Shown: positions 23,530 to 35,150, numbered from the stretch's first letter. The stretch is DNA of 64,000 bases from Flabesymbios commensalis (GCA_964017125.1 OZ024915.1:18394273-18458272); one strand, 5' to 3'. Made by a program: numbers and translations. The notes: generated by a model from the sequence alone, not told the origin.

Positions 23530-24000
23530 TATAGGCCTAATTATAGTAGTGAAACACAACACTACATTATTTTCTTTGTTCGACCACTACATTCTAAGCC
23601 GGGAATGGAGAGGTATTGTTGATTACCCTTTGTAATAAGAACACGCCACACAGTGACCAAAAGCTGAGCAATTTTGTTGGGACTCCTGTTACACCCTTTT
23701 CAATGACAACATGCCACACAGTGACTAAAACTGAACTATTTTGTTGGGACTTCTGTTTATGCGACAACTCGTGCAAAGAGTGTAATATCATGGTAGGCCT
23801 ATGGAGCTATAATCAGTCAGGTGTGACCGAGCTGTTGATTATGAGGGATCCTCATTATGGTCGGATGTGTTTTAAGTAAGTTAAGTCAGTTAAAACATTC
23901 GGAGCTTAATATATTGCTTAACATTCTTAGCTGTGGAAAAGGCCTCGGCCTTCGGCTCTGCCTAAGAATGTAGCGTTCCTCGGGCTTTATCCTATACATA
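23530..24000 (+). repeat. H5 hairpin repeat, copy 2
   Basis: Same blocks as 22640-22925 but with about 170 bp more between them, and a degraded right arm (23922-23985). The terminal 'cctcgggctttatcctata' also occurs inverted at about 42056-42078. Confidence 0.7.
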
Positions 24001-24266
24001 AATCTTATAATCGGGATTATTTATCATGTTTATTGCCTGTTCAATTATTTTTTTACTGATTATATTGCAGAGTAGTACTTGTGCCACTGATCACTGGTTT
24101 ATATTTGGGGAAATGTATTGCTCGGGGAAATGTGTTGTTTTGTAGAATATACATGTGAATGAATGAACATCAACTGTTTACCTCGATCCAAATTCCTGGC
24201 TTTGATTGATCGAGATGGACACTGACACGCCTATATGGATCACCTGGTTCATCAACACAATTCTGG

Positions 24267-24463
24267 TTTACCCTTTAACCGCCAAATTATTCAATTTAAA
24301 TTTTCACCCACTTGAAGTTGTGTCTCGCTGACGCGATCCACAACTTCAAGTGAGTGAAAATTGGTCAGATTTGACAAAATGGAGGTCAACTTTTTTCAAA
24401 TCTTGCTGATTAAATGTTACATTTTATCTTTAACATGTTTAAAATGTGCGCTTAAAGGGTCAA
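24267..24463. mobile_element. TTAA hairpin element, type H1
   Basis: Left end CCCTTTAACCGCCAAATTA, right end TTAAAGGGTCAA. Perfect hairpin with apex GCTGACGC (24327-24334). Closely related to 50593-50840. Confidence 0.75.
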
Positions 24464-24540
24464 TATTGAGCCAGCGTGGCAGACGGTGGACCAGCATTAA
24501 ATCAATACATGAACAATGTGATGTTATTACTGGGTAAAAA
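24462..24540. repeat. GGGCCAGC motif element
   Basis: 'caatattgagccagcgtggc', 'agacggtggaccagcattaa', then 'gttattactgggta'. Confidence 0.55.
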
Positions 24541-24808
24541 TACAATGCCTAATCCATGTTTTAGTGATTCAGTGCATTTAATTTGAAACTTTCATGGGGA
24601 CGTTGTTCAAAATTATACTTTGTATCAGAAATACATAATTATGTATTATGTATTTCTGTTTGTATGCAATCATGTTATTGACTCTACAATAGTGTGGTAC
24701 TTGACTGAAATATTGTGAGCAGGTTCACTATTCACATCACCCATCCAACAATGACTTGTACAGAAGGTGTACGGCTAATTAAAGCTGCTCGACAACAAAA
24801 GGCACGAG

Positions 24809-25035
24809 TTAACCCTTTAAGCCCTCATCACTGGAAATATACTTAATTATTCTACAACTAGGGGTTTTTGACCGAAAATTTCCATGAAAATAGCTTACTA
24901 ATACATGGTAATTTTCTTTAATTTCTCACCCACTTCAAATCATCTTCATCCACTATAAGTCGAGAATTGCGACAGCAATTCGCGGCTTGTAGTGGATGAA
25001 GATGACAATGGTAAATTCAGGCTTGAAAGGGTTAA
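24809..25035. mobile_element. TTAA hairpin element, type H2, complete
   Basis: TTAA at 24809-24812 and 25032-25035, ends CCCTTTAAGCC and GGCTTGAAAGGG. Hairpin CTTCATCCACTATAAG...CTTGTAGTGGATGAAG with apex GCGACAGC (24969-24976). Confidence 0.82.
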
Positions 25036-25061
25036 ATAGGAGTCACTTATATACACTTGGC

Positions 25062-25150
25062 CACACAGCAAACACGATACAATCAACTACTCAGTTGATG
25101 TTGGACCGACGTCTTAGACGTTGGGCCAGCATTAAAAAGACAATGGTTCA
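25062..25150. repeat. GGGCCAGC motif element
   Basis: 'cagcaaacacgatacaatca' start, 'gatgttggaccgacgtctta', 'gacgttgggccagcattaaa'. Confidence 0.6.
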
Positions 25151-25219
25151 AAGTTTAGTGTCTACTCTACATGATAGCCAACCAGTGGTCTGAATAATGT
25201 GTACGGGTTTGTTGTGAAT

Positions 25220-25297
25220 CGTCCCCTTGGAGTTAGAAGGTGCTGAACTGCCACTTTACAAAGTGGCAGTTTGGCACCTTCTAACTCCAAAGGGGCG
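25220..25297. mobile_element. Palindromic mini-element, copy 2
   Basis: Same ends (CGTCCCCTTGGA / TCCAAAGGGGCG) and same apex (CTGCCACTTTACAAAGTGGC) as 5203-5277. The stretch between them differs from copy 1 on both arms in a mirrored way, so pairing is kept. Flanks GAAT and TAAT could be a worn 4-bp duplication. Confidence 0.8.
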
Positions 25298-25468
25298 TAA
25301 TGTGTACCTGAGGACTCATAACGATATGTATATATGTCTATGTATATATACATTTTGTCATACACTGTATAATAACATACGGAATACCGAAAAACATGTT
25401 TGGCATAGCGATAAAGTATATACAACAAATACCCTACAGGTGAAATCTGCATACATTTATAAATGTGG

Positions 25469-25675
25469 CGCCGGGATAGTTCATTGGTAGCGTGGTTGAC
25501 TCAAGAGCCGGGGGTACCGGATTCGAGTCCCGCTGCGGCCGAAATATTTCCTCGGTGCACACATATGCAGTGACCCAAACTGTTCAAATTCATGGGATAA
25601 TAATGACAACCGAACGCATAACCGATTCGCGCCGCATAAAAAACGTACAAGAAATAAAGAAATAAAAATAACCAA
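25469..25675 (+). mobile_element. tRNA-headed SINE
   Basis: Good internal RNA polymerase III promoter: A box TAGTTCATTGG (25477-25487) and B box GGATTCGAGTCC (25519-25530), 31 bp apart. The head does not fold as a working tRNA, because the acceptor and T stems pair poorly. An unrelated body follows, then an A-rich end 'aaataaagaaataaaaataa' (25653-25672). Its body differs from the dimeric SINE family, so it is a separate family. Confidence 0.75.
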
Positions 25676-25693
25676 TATGTCAAGGTTGACATG

Positions 25694-25964
25694 TTAAAGG
25701 GACTGGCCCAGGCTAAAATCATCAAAAGAATCGGTGATTTTATTTTGGAAATTCCCGTATTTCTAAATTTTGACATGGTTGTCAAAAATTAGAAATCAGG
25801 AATTTCGTCTCTATATCTTGCCTAACTGGTGAATGCGCAGCACACAAATTTAAAAACTTTTGCAGTTCTAGTCTATAGACATGTTTACATCATATGGTCA
25901 TATTAGGAAGCGAAAATAAAATCACCGATTTTTTTATGATTTTAGCCTGGGCCAGTCCCTTTAA
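25694..25964. mobile_element. TTAA-flanked MITE, long inverted ends
   Basis: TTAA at 25694-25697 and 25961-25964. Inverted ends of about 50 bp: AGGGACTGGCCCAGGCTAAA against TTTAGCCTGGGCCAGTCCCT, continuing through ATCGGTGATTTTATTTT. About 160 bp of unique core, no ORF of its own. Layout fits a piggyBac-type non-autonomous element. Confidence 0.85.
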
Positions 25965-26043
25965 CGGTCAATAAAACCTTTTATAAACATCTCCGATTGA
26001 ATTTACTGGTTTTACCTGACCTACTGATCTATCCACCACCATG

Positions 26044-26307
26044 TTCACCCTTTCATCTCTGAATCTGACATTGTTATCTTGGTCCACTAAAAGCCGCGAA
26101 TTGCTGTCGCAATTCTCGACTTGTAGTGGGTGAAAATTACCTTCAAATGGGTGGTAAATGACAAAAGATATCGTTACTATTAAAACATTTCCATTAAAAT
26201 TGCCGTTTTAAAAATCCCAGGTGTCGGAAATTAATTAATTAAATTATTCTTTAGAGATGTACATGTAAGATGATGCTTCGAGGCATCGTGATGGTTCAAA
26301 GGATTTA
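26044..26307. mobile_element. TTAA hairpin element, type H2
   Basis: Ends CACCCTTTCATC and GGTTCAAAGGATTTA. Hairpin TCCACTAAAAGCC...CTTGTAGTGG with apex GCTGTCGC (26103-26110). Confidence 0.7.
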
Positions 26308-26561
26308 TTAATAAAACATATATATATTCAGCGCACATAGGGTGCATAGCATGCTCGTAATATTATCGAGGGACGTCTGAGTATAATTAATATTATTGTT
26401 AATTCAGATGGTGCTGTGACCATCAAACAACACTAAAATATATCTTGTCACTGCCCACAGATGTATACATTAAATTAAGACTAAAATACAGATTGTAGTT
26501 CACTTTATTGTAGGATATTAATTTAATTTTCTACTTTTTAAATGTACCTTTATCGCGTTGT

Positions 26562-26785
26562 TTAACCCTTTCAAGCCTGAGTTTACCATTGTCATCTTCA
26601 TCCACTACAAGCCGCGAATTGCTGGCGCAATTCACGACTTGTAGTGGATGAAGATGATTTGGTGTGGTTTAAAAAATAAAGAAAATTGCCATATATTGGT
26701 AAACCAGTTTCATGGAAATAATCATTCTAAAACCCTTGGTTGTAGGAAAATGAAGTCTGTTTTCAGGGATGTAAAATGCATGGAG
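26562..26785. mobile_element. TTAA hairpin element, type H2
   Basis: Begins TTAACCCTTTCAAGCCTGAG. Perfect hairpin CATCTTCATCCACTACAAG and its mirror, apex GCTGGCGC (26621-26628). The right end is worn and its exact limit is uncertain. Confidence 0.7.
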
Positions 26786-27950
26786 TTTGCACAATTTATT
26801 TGCTAGATCTACATGATGTTCTGTGGTGAGGGTAATACAAATAACATGCAAAATTTCACCAAATGATATAAGTTAATGGTGACCAAATTCCTAATCACTT
26901 GTAATATAAATTTAGTGCAGCCTGGTTAAGAAACAAGCTTGTCAAGTTTAATCCAATTACATGTACCTAATACAAGAATATCAGTCAAAACACTGATAGC
27001 CATAAATAAAACACATTTCCCTAATCATGTAGCCTGCTGATTTGAAGCTGCTACATTTCATTTTCCATAATAGCAACATCATGGAGGCTGAACCACCGTG
27101 TTACAGTGTACATGGTGTAGATTGTAATGAGATACTCATTATATTCACCCGTCAGCCTGCTTAATTATCTTTTTGATCCCCTCCCCCCTTTGTCACTTCA
27201 TTGCACAACATGGAAAATTGTCATAATAAAGTCCCATATTGATGTGATGAGAATAATGGCAAAATATATACAGAAGAATGCCATAACATTGAGCTGTGCT
27301 GTATCATGTGTATCCTATGGAGTTTTTCCAATTCCATCTACATGATCTATAAGACAAAGACAACACACAAAATATTACAATTAATTCATTGATAAGCCAC
27401 AAGTACACATGCAATTTATTCAATTAAGAAATGGTATCATACAGAACAGTAAGGATTTAATGTAATATTATACTTAAAGTTGGAAAATGAAGAAATTCCA
27501 ATGCATCTTGAGGTGAGAAGTACTGTATGAGAGTAGTATAATTATCTAGATGTCCTTTATCAGTTTATGTGATCTGCTTTCACAAATAGCACCATCAAAT
27601 AAATGGCAAACACTGCATTTAGAAACTTGGATACCGGTGACTGATAATGTTTGAAAATTGATGGCAAAAAATTTTCTGATGACACACATTCACTTTGCTT
27701 GTTAATTGGCACAAGTGGAAATATGAACAATTCTTCAGTTTTTAAGGGTTATTAAAAATATAAGATGACACAGAAAAATAATTGAAACATTCTACTTGCC
27801 TTTCTAATCATAGTATGGAAGCTTAGTGCTGGATGTCAACAATTGCCTATGCACACAATAATAATTAGACTCATCAACACTCCACCTGAAATATAATGGA
27901 AAAAAAATTAGTCATGCTATTTTTTCCACTATTGAAACTTTGAATTTGGT
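26786..27950. other. Non-coding stretch, nothing recognised
   Basis: Short open frames only, for example 27127-27345, with no motif I can name. Confidence 0.45.
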
Positions 27951-27952
27951 AA

Positions 27953-28320
27953 TTAACCCTTGGCCAACTTAGTTAAATTATTTAAATTTTCATCCGTCAT
28001 CAACTTCAAGTGGGAGAAAATGATTTACTCAGATTTAGTTTTATTTTGTTTTAACCCTTTGCCTGCTGATCACGACTATTGTCATTTTATATCTATTTTA
28101 TTGGTCAACCAAATCACTGTTAGTATTGGGAATTAAATGACTGTTTAAAAATCAAGATTTGTATATAAATGTTTGGTCTAAAATTAAACAAATATGTATA
28201 ATTTTTAACCACTTGAAAAATTAAATAAATTAACTTAGCATGATAAGGGTTTAATGGCTAATTTAAAATCAAACATTTTCAAATATTGATGTTCAAACAC
28301 ACATGTCATTCCCAGATGGC
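27953..28320. mobile_element. TTAA hairpin element, H1b type, split by another
   Basis: Left part 27953-28050 (TTAACCCTTGGCC, half hairpin 'caacttcaagtgggagaaaa'). The family sequence resumes at 28255 ('ttttcaaatattgatgttca'), as in 50480-50520. The gap is filled by the element at 28051-28254. Confidence 0.55.
28051..28254. mobile_element. TTAA element nested in an older one
   Basis: TTAA at 28051-28054 and 28251-28254, ends CCCTTTGCCTGCTGATCACG and CATGATAAGGGT. The interior 'cacgactattgtc' resembles 38060-38080 and the inverted right end near 50570-50582. Its hairpin is worn. Confidence 0.6.
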
Positions 28321-28379
28321 AATAACAGTGATTTTATACTAAAAGTACATTAATAGGCTAATAAAAAGATTATATAAAG

Positions 28380-28480
28380 ATAATTAAGTTAAATAATTTA
28401 AATTTTAACCACCTTGAAATTGTACAGGTTTGCCAATGTCACCCATAATTTCAAATGATTGAAAATTAATGCCCTTTTTT
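28380..28480. repeat. Decayed H1 hairpin
   Basis: 'taaccaccttgaaattgtac' and 'ataatttcaaatgattgaaa' are a mutated version of the H1 arms. Confidence 0.4.
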
Positions 28481-29390
28481 TTGTTTAAATTACACACAAT
28501 GGCTAAAAACTGCTATAAACTAATGCCATTAACATGATTAATAGCAATAATCATTAATTTATAACAAATTCATTTACTAATCTCAATCTAATAGGAATTC
28601 AATTCCATAAAGTATTTTTTTAGTGCAGCTGACACTCATCAGCTTAAACTCGACTGCTTTTCAGAGAAAATATTGCATAAAATTCACCAAAATGCAAGAG
28701 CATATCACAAATGAAACACCAAAATTTGTAAACACAAACTTATAATGCCTATAAATAATGCCTGTTTCACATGAACGAAAAACTAACTATCATACATGTA
28801 GGAACCCTGATCATCCAATTATTAGCATTTTGTAATCAATTTCAATCACTATTTTTTGTTTAATTTAATTTTAAAATGAAAAACCTGCCCTGAAAGGGCT
28901 AAATATGCGGCTCTTGGTACCTATAATGTGCTGCCTCGGGATCTATAATGTCAATATTCATCACTGATTTTTGTTATGGAGTGATTAACATACACTAGGA
29001 TATTCAAGGGTGGGTACATGATCTAAAAAAGGTGGGGCACCAATAATTTTGGAGGATATTTAGACTAAATTAGGGGATTTTTATAATAATTTGGCAAAAA
29101 ATAGAGGGGATATTTTTACAGCAAAAGGTAGGCTCCATTTGACATCTCCTGCTCCTTTCTTTGCCATATATATAACAATGCAATAATGAAACAACAGTAG
29201 ACTAGCTGTATACATACCGGTACTTGACAAAGGAATAATTTTGCAATTTAGAAGTTGAGTCGGATGAGAATTAAGTTTAATCTGAAAATACATTCTACAT
29301 GTTCTATGTGACAAAAAAAACAAGACAATAAAGTTCGCGATATTGGGTTTTACTCTCTACAACCTGTAAGCCCTTTCAAACTAACCCTTA
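28481..29390. other. Non-coding stretch, nothing recognised
   Basis: No gene. A TTAACCCTTTCACC string at about 29388 may be the edge of another TTAA element against the gypsy remnant. Confidence 0.4.
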
Positions 29391-29399
29391 ACCCTTTCA

Positions 29400-29764
29400 C
29401 CACTGAAGCCCGTTTTTATGTGCTGAATGCCATAGCATGTGACGTTGATTTTGGCGGTCTGACAGCCTTTGCAGGAACGGCACCATTTGGCGATATCTAT
29501 GTTCATTCCATGCCATACAAATCTCGTATTTATCAACGGCTTGGTAGCTCTATGTGATGGATGACCTAATCCATGTAGATTTAAGAAAACGGGTTTTCAA
29601 AATCTTCCTGTCAGATACGGTCGATTGTGTCCTGTTGACACGTCGCACCAAATCAAATGGTTATCAAATGACTTTAGCAGCTTAAAGTTCATAGTGGACG
29701 AAGTTGAATGTCCCAATCGCGTGAATTCCGCATCTAAAGTTTGAGCTGCGCTTAATTCTTTGTA
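29400..29764 (-). pseudogene. Gypsy integrase N-terminal remnant
   Basis: Minus-strand wording of the His/Cys zinc-binding region that opens gypsy integrases lies here, on the far side of the nested DNA element. Fossil part only. Confidence 0.7.
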
Positions 29765-30827
29765 GGGGAGAGTCGGGTTAGTTGAGCCACAGGGTTAGTT
29801 GATCCACCCCCTCGCATTTCTACGCATGGGATTTTAAGGAAGTTTCAACACCACCTGGTGATTAAAAGTGATATTATTTACATGGCCACGTTGTGAGCAC
29901 AGATCAATTTGCAGGTATGGAGTTTTGTGGTTCAAAAATGCATTTTTCGCTGTAGTCAGTAGAATTCAGATATTATAATGTTTGCATTAATATTACGGAA
30001 GTAGTAGGGATTCCGTAAATTCTTGCTATAGGGCTAGGCAGTCAAATACATAAAGATAGCCTATGTCAATGTAACACTCAACTTGGATCATTGAAATGTC
30101 ACAAAATTTTACATTTTATACAATATGGCTGTTGTGGGGTAAGTTGAGCCAAATAAGATGGGGTAAGTTGATCAACCGGCTCAATTAACCCCATTCCTGG
30201 CTCATCTTACCCCAGTAGGTAAATACATATTACAGAATGTGGATCAACTAACCCCAGTCGACATGGCTCATCATACCCCAATGGGAATAATATATTATTA
30301 TAGAATGTGATATAGTGTAACAAATGACATCATATAATAGGTCAATATAATAAAGACACATAATAATAGTATATATCTTCTTAATAAATACAAGAAAACA
30401 ATGATCCATGCATCAATACAGGCTATAATGCCGATTATATTACTTGGGACTTGGAGGAGATTTGCCAACAAATTTGACCCTTATGTGATGAACAGAAGTA
30501 TTATTTTTTTTATTTTTGCATTTTCTGGACAAAAAATAACATTTTGGCATGTACATTTGTCAATTGTGAATTTTTACCATAGATGATCAACTTACCCCCT
30601 TGCTTGGCACAACTTACCCCATACAGCGGGTTAGTTGAGCCACTTTCACCACTCTCAGTTGTGCATCCATAACTTTTTTTTAAATTGTTCTTTTCATCTT
30701 TCATTGATGTTAAATATATTTGTAATATATAGCCATGTTTTAAAACTATCCCAACCATTCTGCGATCAACTGGGAAAACACCAGACAAAATATTGTAAAA
30801 AGTGGCTCAACTAACCCGCCTCTCCCC
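29765..30827. mobile_element. 1.06-kb TIR element inserted in the gypsy fossil
   Basis: Inverted ends of about 26 bp: GGGGAGAGTCGGGTTAGTTG at 29765 and its mirror ending CCCC at 30827, with one mismatch. The interior carries many more copies of the same core in both orientations (GGGGTAAGTTGAGCC type near 30138, 30158, 30205, 30243, 30265, 30587 and 30606), as expected for transposase-binding subterminal repeats. It encodes nothing recognisable. I see no clear target duplication. Superfamily not assigned. Confidence 0.82.
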
Positions 30828-31445
30828 ATTGATTGCTGGTGTATTGTCTATGACTGACACTGATGGTCGTGACAGCGCGTCAGCGACGAAATTTGTCTCG
30901 CCTTTAACATATCTTATATCCGTAGTAAACTCGGCTATTAAAGCCAACTGTCGTGATTGTCGCATTGAAGGACGTTCGGTAACTAATGACATTACAAAAG
31001 TTTAAAATTTGTGGGCGGTATTTACGAAAAAGTTACAGCCTTCTAGATTATGTCTAAAATGTCTGATAGTCGCATACACTGCCAAAAGCTCGCGGTCGAA
31101 AGCGCTGTAACGTGTCTCTGCAGGATTCAATTTTTTACTGAAAAATGAGAGTGGCTGCCAAACATTGTCCATATATTGTTGCAAAACGCCACCTACGGCG
31201 AAATCACTAGCGTCACACGTAATATTCAACGGTGCCGAAGGGTCTGGATGTACCAGGAGTGTTGCTTTTGTTAGTATTTGTTTAGACTCGAAAAATGCCG
31301 ATTCTGCACTTTCATTCCACTTTAGATCAAAATTAGACTTCAGTGACAGCCTCGTATGACCGTCATTGGCTGCGGTCAGCAAATTGTTTAATGGCGTCAA
31401 CTTCGCCGCGCAATGTGGTATGAATCGATGGTAGTAATTTACCAT
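30828..31445 (-). pseudogene. Gypsy RNase H region
   Basis: Minus-strand TCDASDFAVGGVL, SAFDRELLAVY and FVADALSRP mark the RNase H domain and the linker before integrase. Fossil part. Confidence 0.85.
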
Positions 31446-31504
31446 TCCTAAGTATTTTCGTAGCGCCCGTTGCTTTTCGGGTTTAGCAAAATTAACTATA
31501 GCTT

Positions 31505-31956
31505 CTAATGGGTACTATGATCCGGGCTGGTTACTAATAAATCGTCTAAATATACGAATACGAAATCTAAACCGCGGGTAACGTGATCTATGAAACGTTG
31601 GAAAGTTTGACCGGAATTTCGTAGACCAAACGGTGTCCTAGTAAAATTGAAAAGACCAAAAGGTGTGGTAACCGCAGTCTTATGTACATCAGACGGTTCC
31701 ACTGGAATTTGGTAATACGCTCTTACTAGATCAATTTTAGAGAAAATTTTCGAACCAGCCAATCGCTTGAATGTGCGGGATCGGGTATCGATTTGGTACG
31801 GTCTGGGCGTTCAAACTTCGATAATCGCCACATGGTCTCCAGTCGCCATTTTTCTTGGGGACCATATGAAGCGCTGAGGACCATTCACTGTCGCTGGGTT
31901 CGATAACTTTATCATATCGTCAAACTCGCGTTTCGCAGTGACCAATTTGTCAGGGG
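31505..31956 (-). pseudogene. Gypsy reverse transcriptase region
   Basis: [30 protein letters not shown] and FVYLDDLLV are reverse transcriptase motifs of the Ty3/gypsy type. Fossil part. Confidence 0.88.
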
Positions 31957-32454
31957 CTAATCGTCGGGGGGGGGGGGGGCGAACACAGGGTGTCCTTTAG
32001 TCACTATTTTATGTGTAATGCCGTGTTTGACGGTCTCTCCCTTCGTCGTAGCGCGAGTCAGTTCCGGGAACTGACCTAATAGTTTCGTATAGTCGTTATG
32101 TACTGCGTCCACTCTATTAAGTGACAATTGTGTAATTGATGATAGTGAAGCAGGAATAGCTAGACCGGTTCTCATGTCTCTTAGACACCGACTTCGCAAG
32201 TCCACCAGTAAACTATAATGTATGAGGAAATCTGCCCCTATAATAGGCTGTTGCACGTCTGCTACGATAAAATTCCACGTGTAATCACGTTTAAGTCCGA
32301 CGTCGACGACGCGTTTGCTATAACCGTAGGTATTAATGGTAGTATTGTTAGCTGCAACTAGGGGGAGACAGTCAGCGTCTGAAATCTTGTTAGCGCAAGA
32401 CTTGGGTAGGACGCTTACTGCTGCGCCCATGTCTATTAAATTCCGCGGAGTCAT
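31957..32454 (-). pseudogene. Gypsy protease region
   Basis: LIDMGAAVSVLP and IIGADFLIHYSLLVDL identify a retropepsin-like protease as found in gypsy polyproteins. Fossil part. A poly(G) run on the plus strand lies at its left end. Confidence 0.82.
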
Positions 32455-32505
32455 GTTGCATCTCGGTTATTTCGCCAGGTGCGAGAGTCGCAACCTTGCT
32501 CTGGC

Positions 32506-33653
32506 CTAACAGTTTAAAGAGAATGCACAAGGGTCTCGACATGTGCGTGCTTTATCACCGAAAGTCTGGTGATAATAGCAGACGGGTGTATTAGCCAGAT
32601 CGGTCGGTGTCGTAGTATTTTTCTGCGATGCGTTCGGCGGCGGTACATTCGGAAGGCTAACTTCAGTAGGATTATTTAAAGAACCTTGTTTATTGGGTAT
32701 AAATGGCTGTGCTTTCACATTAGGTACATATTGAGCCCTAGGGGTGCGATTGTCATCTGTTCGAGCACGGCCAGTATTTCTCCTCTTCTCTGCGACCATG
32801 GTGGATGTCGCTGTCTCCAGTTTTTTTTAATCGACGAGACAGGTCTTCTAAAAGTCCAACTAACTTGCCAGTCTTGCTTACTATTATTTCGGCAACCCCC
32901 GGTTTAATTTCTTCCATGTCTTTCTCGGAAGCTAGTGCCCGGTCAGCCAACATGGCCAAACGAGGCACTATCTGGCTGTGTGACCAAGTGGGCACGTATC
33001 GAAGCGGGCATCTGTCGGATGAAAGCCTGACGTATCACAGCTCTACCAACCACAGCTTTCGTGCCGAAGCCGGCCGTCTTCTGCAATCTTCGAAGTAATC
33101 TGGATGGTATGTCGGTGCCAATCTTCTCTCCAGAAATTACTTCGTTCACTCTTTCGGGTGTAGTGAGCCCTCGTCTCTCTATTAAGATTCCTTTGAGGCT
33201 CTCATATTTATTTGTGCGGAAAGGTTGTAGAAGCACATCTCTGACATCTGACGCTACCTCTCCGGAGAGTGCTGCACAGGTGAGACTATATCGTTCGTCA
33301 TCATCCGTAATATGGTGTAATTCGAACTGGGTCTCAATCTGGTTGAACCATAGTTCTACGTCTGTAGCATAGAAGGTAGCTATCTTGTATTTCGGCAGAT
33401 TAGCTGAGCGCCGCATGCTTTGTCGTCTGACTGGCGAAGGGCTTCTGGAATAGTCGCTCTTTGCATGACTGCGCTGGCGTCTACTGCGTGTAATTTGTTC
33501 AAAATCTGATTTCAGCTTTCTGTATTCGCTATCAGCTGCTCGAAACTGCTCCTCATCTGCTTCACTTGCCAGAAAATAAGAGTCTTTACGACGAACCCCT
33601 TGTCCTTCGAGGGGTGAAGACACGAAACCTTCACTATCAGATCTGGTAGCCAT
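32506..33653 (-). pseudogene. Gypsy gag region
   Basis: Minus-strand capsid-like wording (KIATFYATDVELWFNQIETQ, LTCAALSGEVASDV, RLLRRLQKT, FIRQMPASIRAHL) is followed by a basic linker and a short Cys/His-rich tail (CYYHQTFGDKARTC). Typical metazoan gypsy gag. Fossil part. Confidence 0.82.
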
Positions 33654-34389
33654 CTTGAAATATTTCTAACTTGAAATTATTTAAATAGTAAAACGTTTGA
33701 GTTGCAGGCCTATTGGCTACTGGGCAGTACTCAAACGGTTATTGACATGGTATGCATTTAAAACATACCAACTATTTTGGTTGTCGCGTTCTGCTTGGAG
33801 AACTGTGTGCACAGTTATCTAGACCAATGAATAAGTCTTAGTACATGCTAGATCTGATTTTTTTTTTTTAAATGTCAATGCTATGTCACATAATGCAGAA
33901 TATGGGGGTTGCTGAAATGTCAAAAAATCGCTGTTGCAGGAATTGCGTTTATATAGCTTTCTATATTATTTTAACATATAAATTGTGAAAACTGTAGGTC
34001 ACAAAATGTATACAGAATGCCAGAATAAAAGCTAAGTTGCTACTCTAAGCTATGATACTATAGTATTTTTTGTAAATTGACCTGTGTGGAAATGCTTTCC
34101 GCGCAAGTCGAAAAACACTTAGAAACATCAAAATGGTGGTGATTACTGTCAAGTCATAATTCTGTGAATTAATTAACGATTAAAACTTGCTCATCATAAA
34201 AAAGTTTCATTTTCTTAATGATAGGTCTAATGCGACTGTATATTTATCCAGGCTACAGTTCGACTTTATTTTGAAATTAATTTATTCAATTCTTGACTGA
34301 CAGTAGTCTATAAAGACCATATAGTATAACTTCGCCAATGAATATTTTCCATAATGAACACCCATTTTTTTTTTTTTGATAAAATGTCC
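33654..34389. other. Non-coding stretch upstream of the gypsy fossil
   Basis: Could include element leader sequence. No repeat or LTR end could be fixed. A poly(T) run lies near 34366. Confidence 0.35.
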
Positions 34390-35150
34390 ATCATGAAAAT
34401 CATTCACTGTGACGTCGAAATCGATCGCTCGCTTCGGTTCGCAGTATTACGCGTGGATCTGCGCCCGTCGGTTTATGTTGTTCGGGGGTGGGGGTTTTGT
34501 GTGCTTTGTTTGTGCGGCGGCGTGCTGATCTCACCGAGTGAGTGATGTGCACACCGATTACAGCAGCCGGCCGTGAGTGACGTACATGATCATTATCATG
34601 TAGGCTTGTGTGTCAGGATTTGATAGCGCGTCGCTGATAATTGAGTGTCGTGTGCGGTGGGGCCGGGCCGCCAGCTTCAACTCATTAGCATATTCATAAC
34701 TAGATTCCGCGCCGGCTTAGACGCGAGACGTAGTCTAGTAGCTACTGACCGCCAGAGGGCAGGTCAGCGCGAAAATATGTAAAAGTAGAAATATTAAATT
34801 TATAATCTAAACTATTACACAAAGTGTAATATAATCTGGACGTCAATTTGACGCTAAAATGCGTTCAGTCTCACTTTGAGAAAGAGCTATGTTTGAAAAG
34901 AAATGTCTAGATAATTTTCCAGACAACGTGTGGCCTAAATATGTAGGCGGGGTTTATCAATCACGCCACCGATTCAAGATGGCGGCTTAATTTATGCTAA
35001 TTATGTTGAGTTGAAAGCGTGGGGTGATCCTCGCAATGAATGTCGGTATGGCGGGTTTGAGCGCGGCTATCGATAGCCAATGGAGCTAAGATTAGGGATA
35101 CCACAGCAAAATGGCTGCCTCACCAATACATAGTAAAATATTTCTCCTGC
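34390..35150. promoter_or_regulatory. CpG-richer promoter-like stretch
   Basis: Against an AT-rich background this stretch has many CpG and GC-rich blocks ('gcggtggggccgggccgcca', 'ttccgcgccggcttagacgc'), a good CTCF-type core CCGCCAGAGGGCAG at 34749-34762, and two YY1-like words, CAAGATGGCGGC (about 34974) and AAAATGGCTGCC (about 35108). No exon could be read. It could be an unmethylated host promoter or simply young inserted DNA. It lies 5-6 kb upstream of the sulfotransferase exon, so it is a candidate for that gene's first-exon region, by inference only. Confidence 0.35.

Larger units (their letters stand above)
29400..33653 (-). mobile_element. Ty3/gypsy LTR retrotransposon fossil
   Basis: Minus-strand element with parts in the standard Ty3/gypsy order: gag, protease, reverse transcriptase, RNase H and the start of integrase. 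It is broken, with several breaks, and its 3' end including integrase core and 3' LTR is absent. A 1063-bp TIR element (29765-30827) sits between the RNase H side and the integrase side. Gag and protease wording is closest to the CsRN1-like metazoan lineage, by memory. No paired LTRs were found, so age cannot be estimated. An LTR-like block lies upstream at 35897-36262, but its link to this element is unproven. Confidence 0.88.

Noticed and set aside
25469-25542. A functional tRNA gene
   Set aside because: A and B boxes are good but the acceptor and T stems do not pair, and a SINE body and A-rich tail follow.
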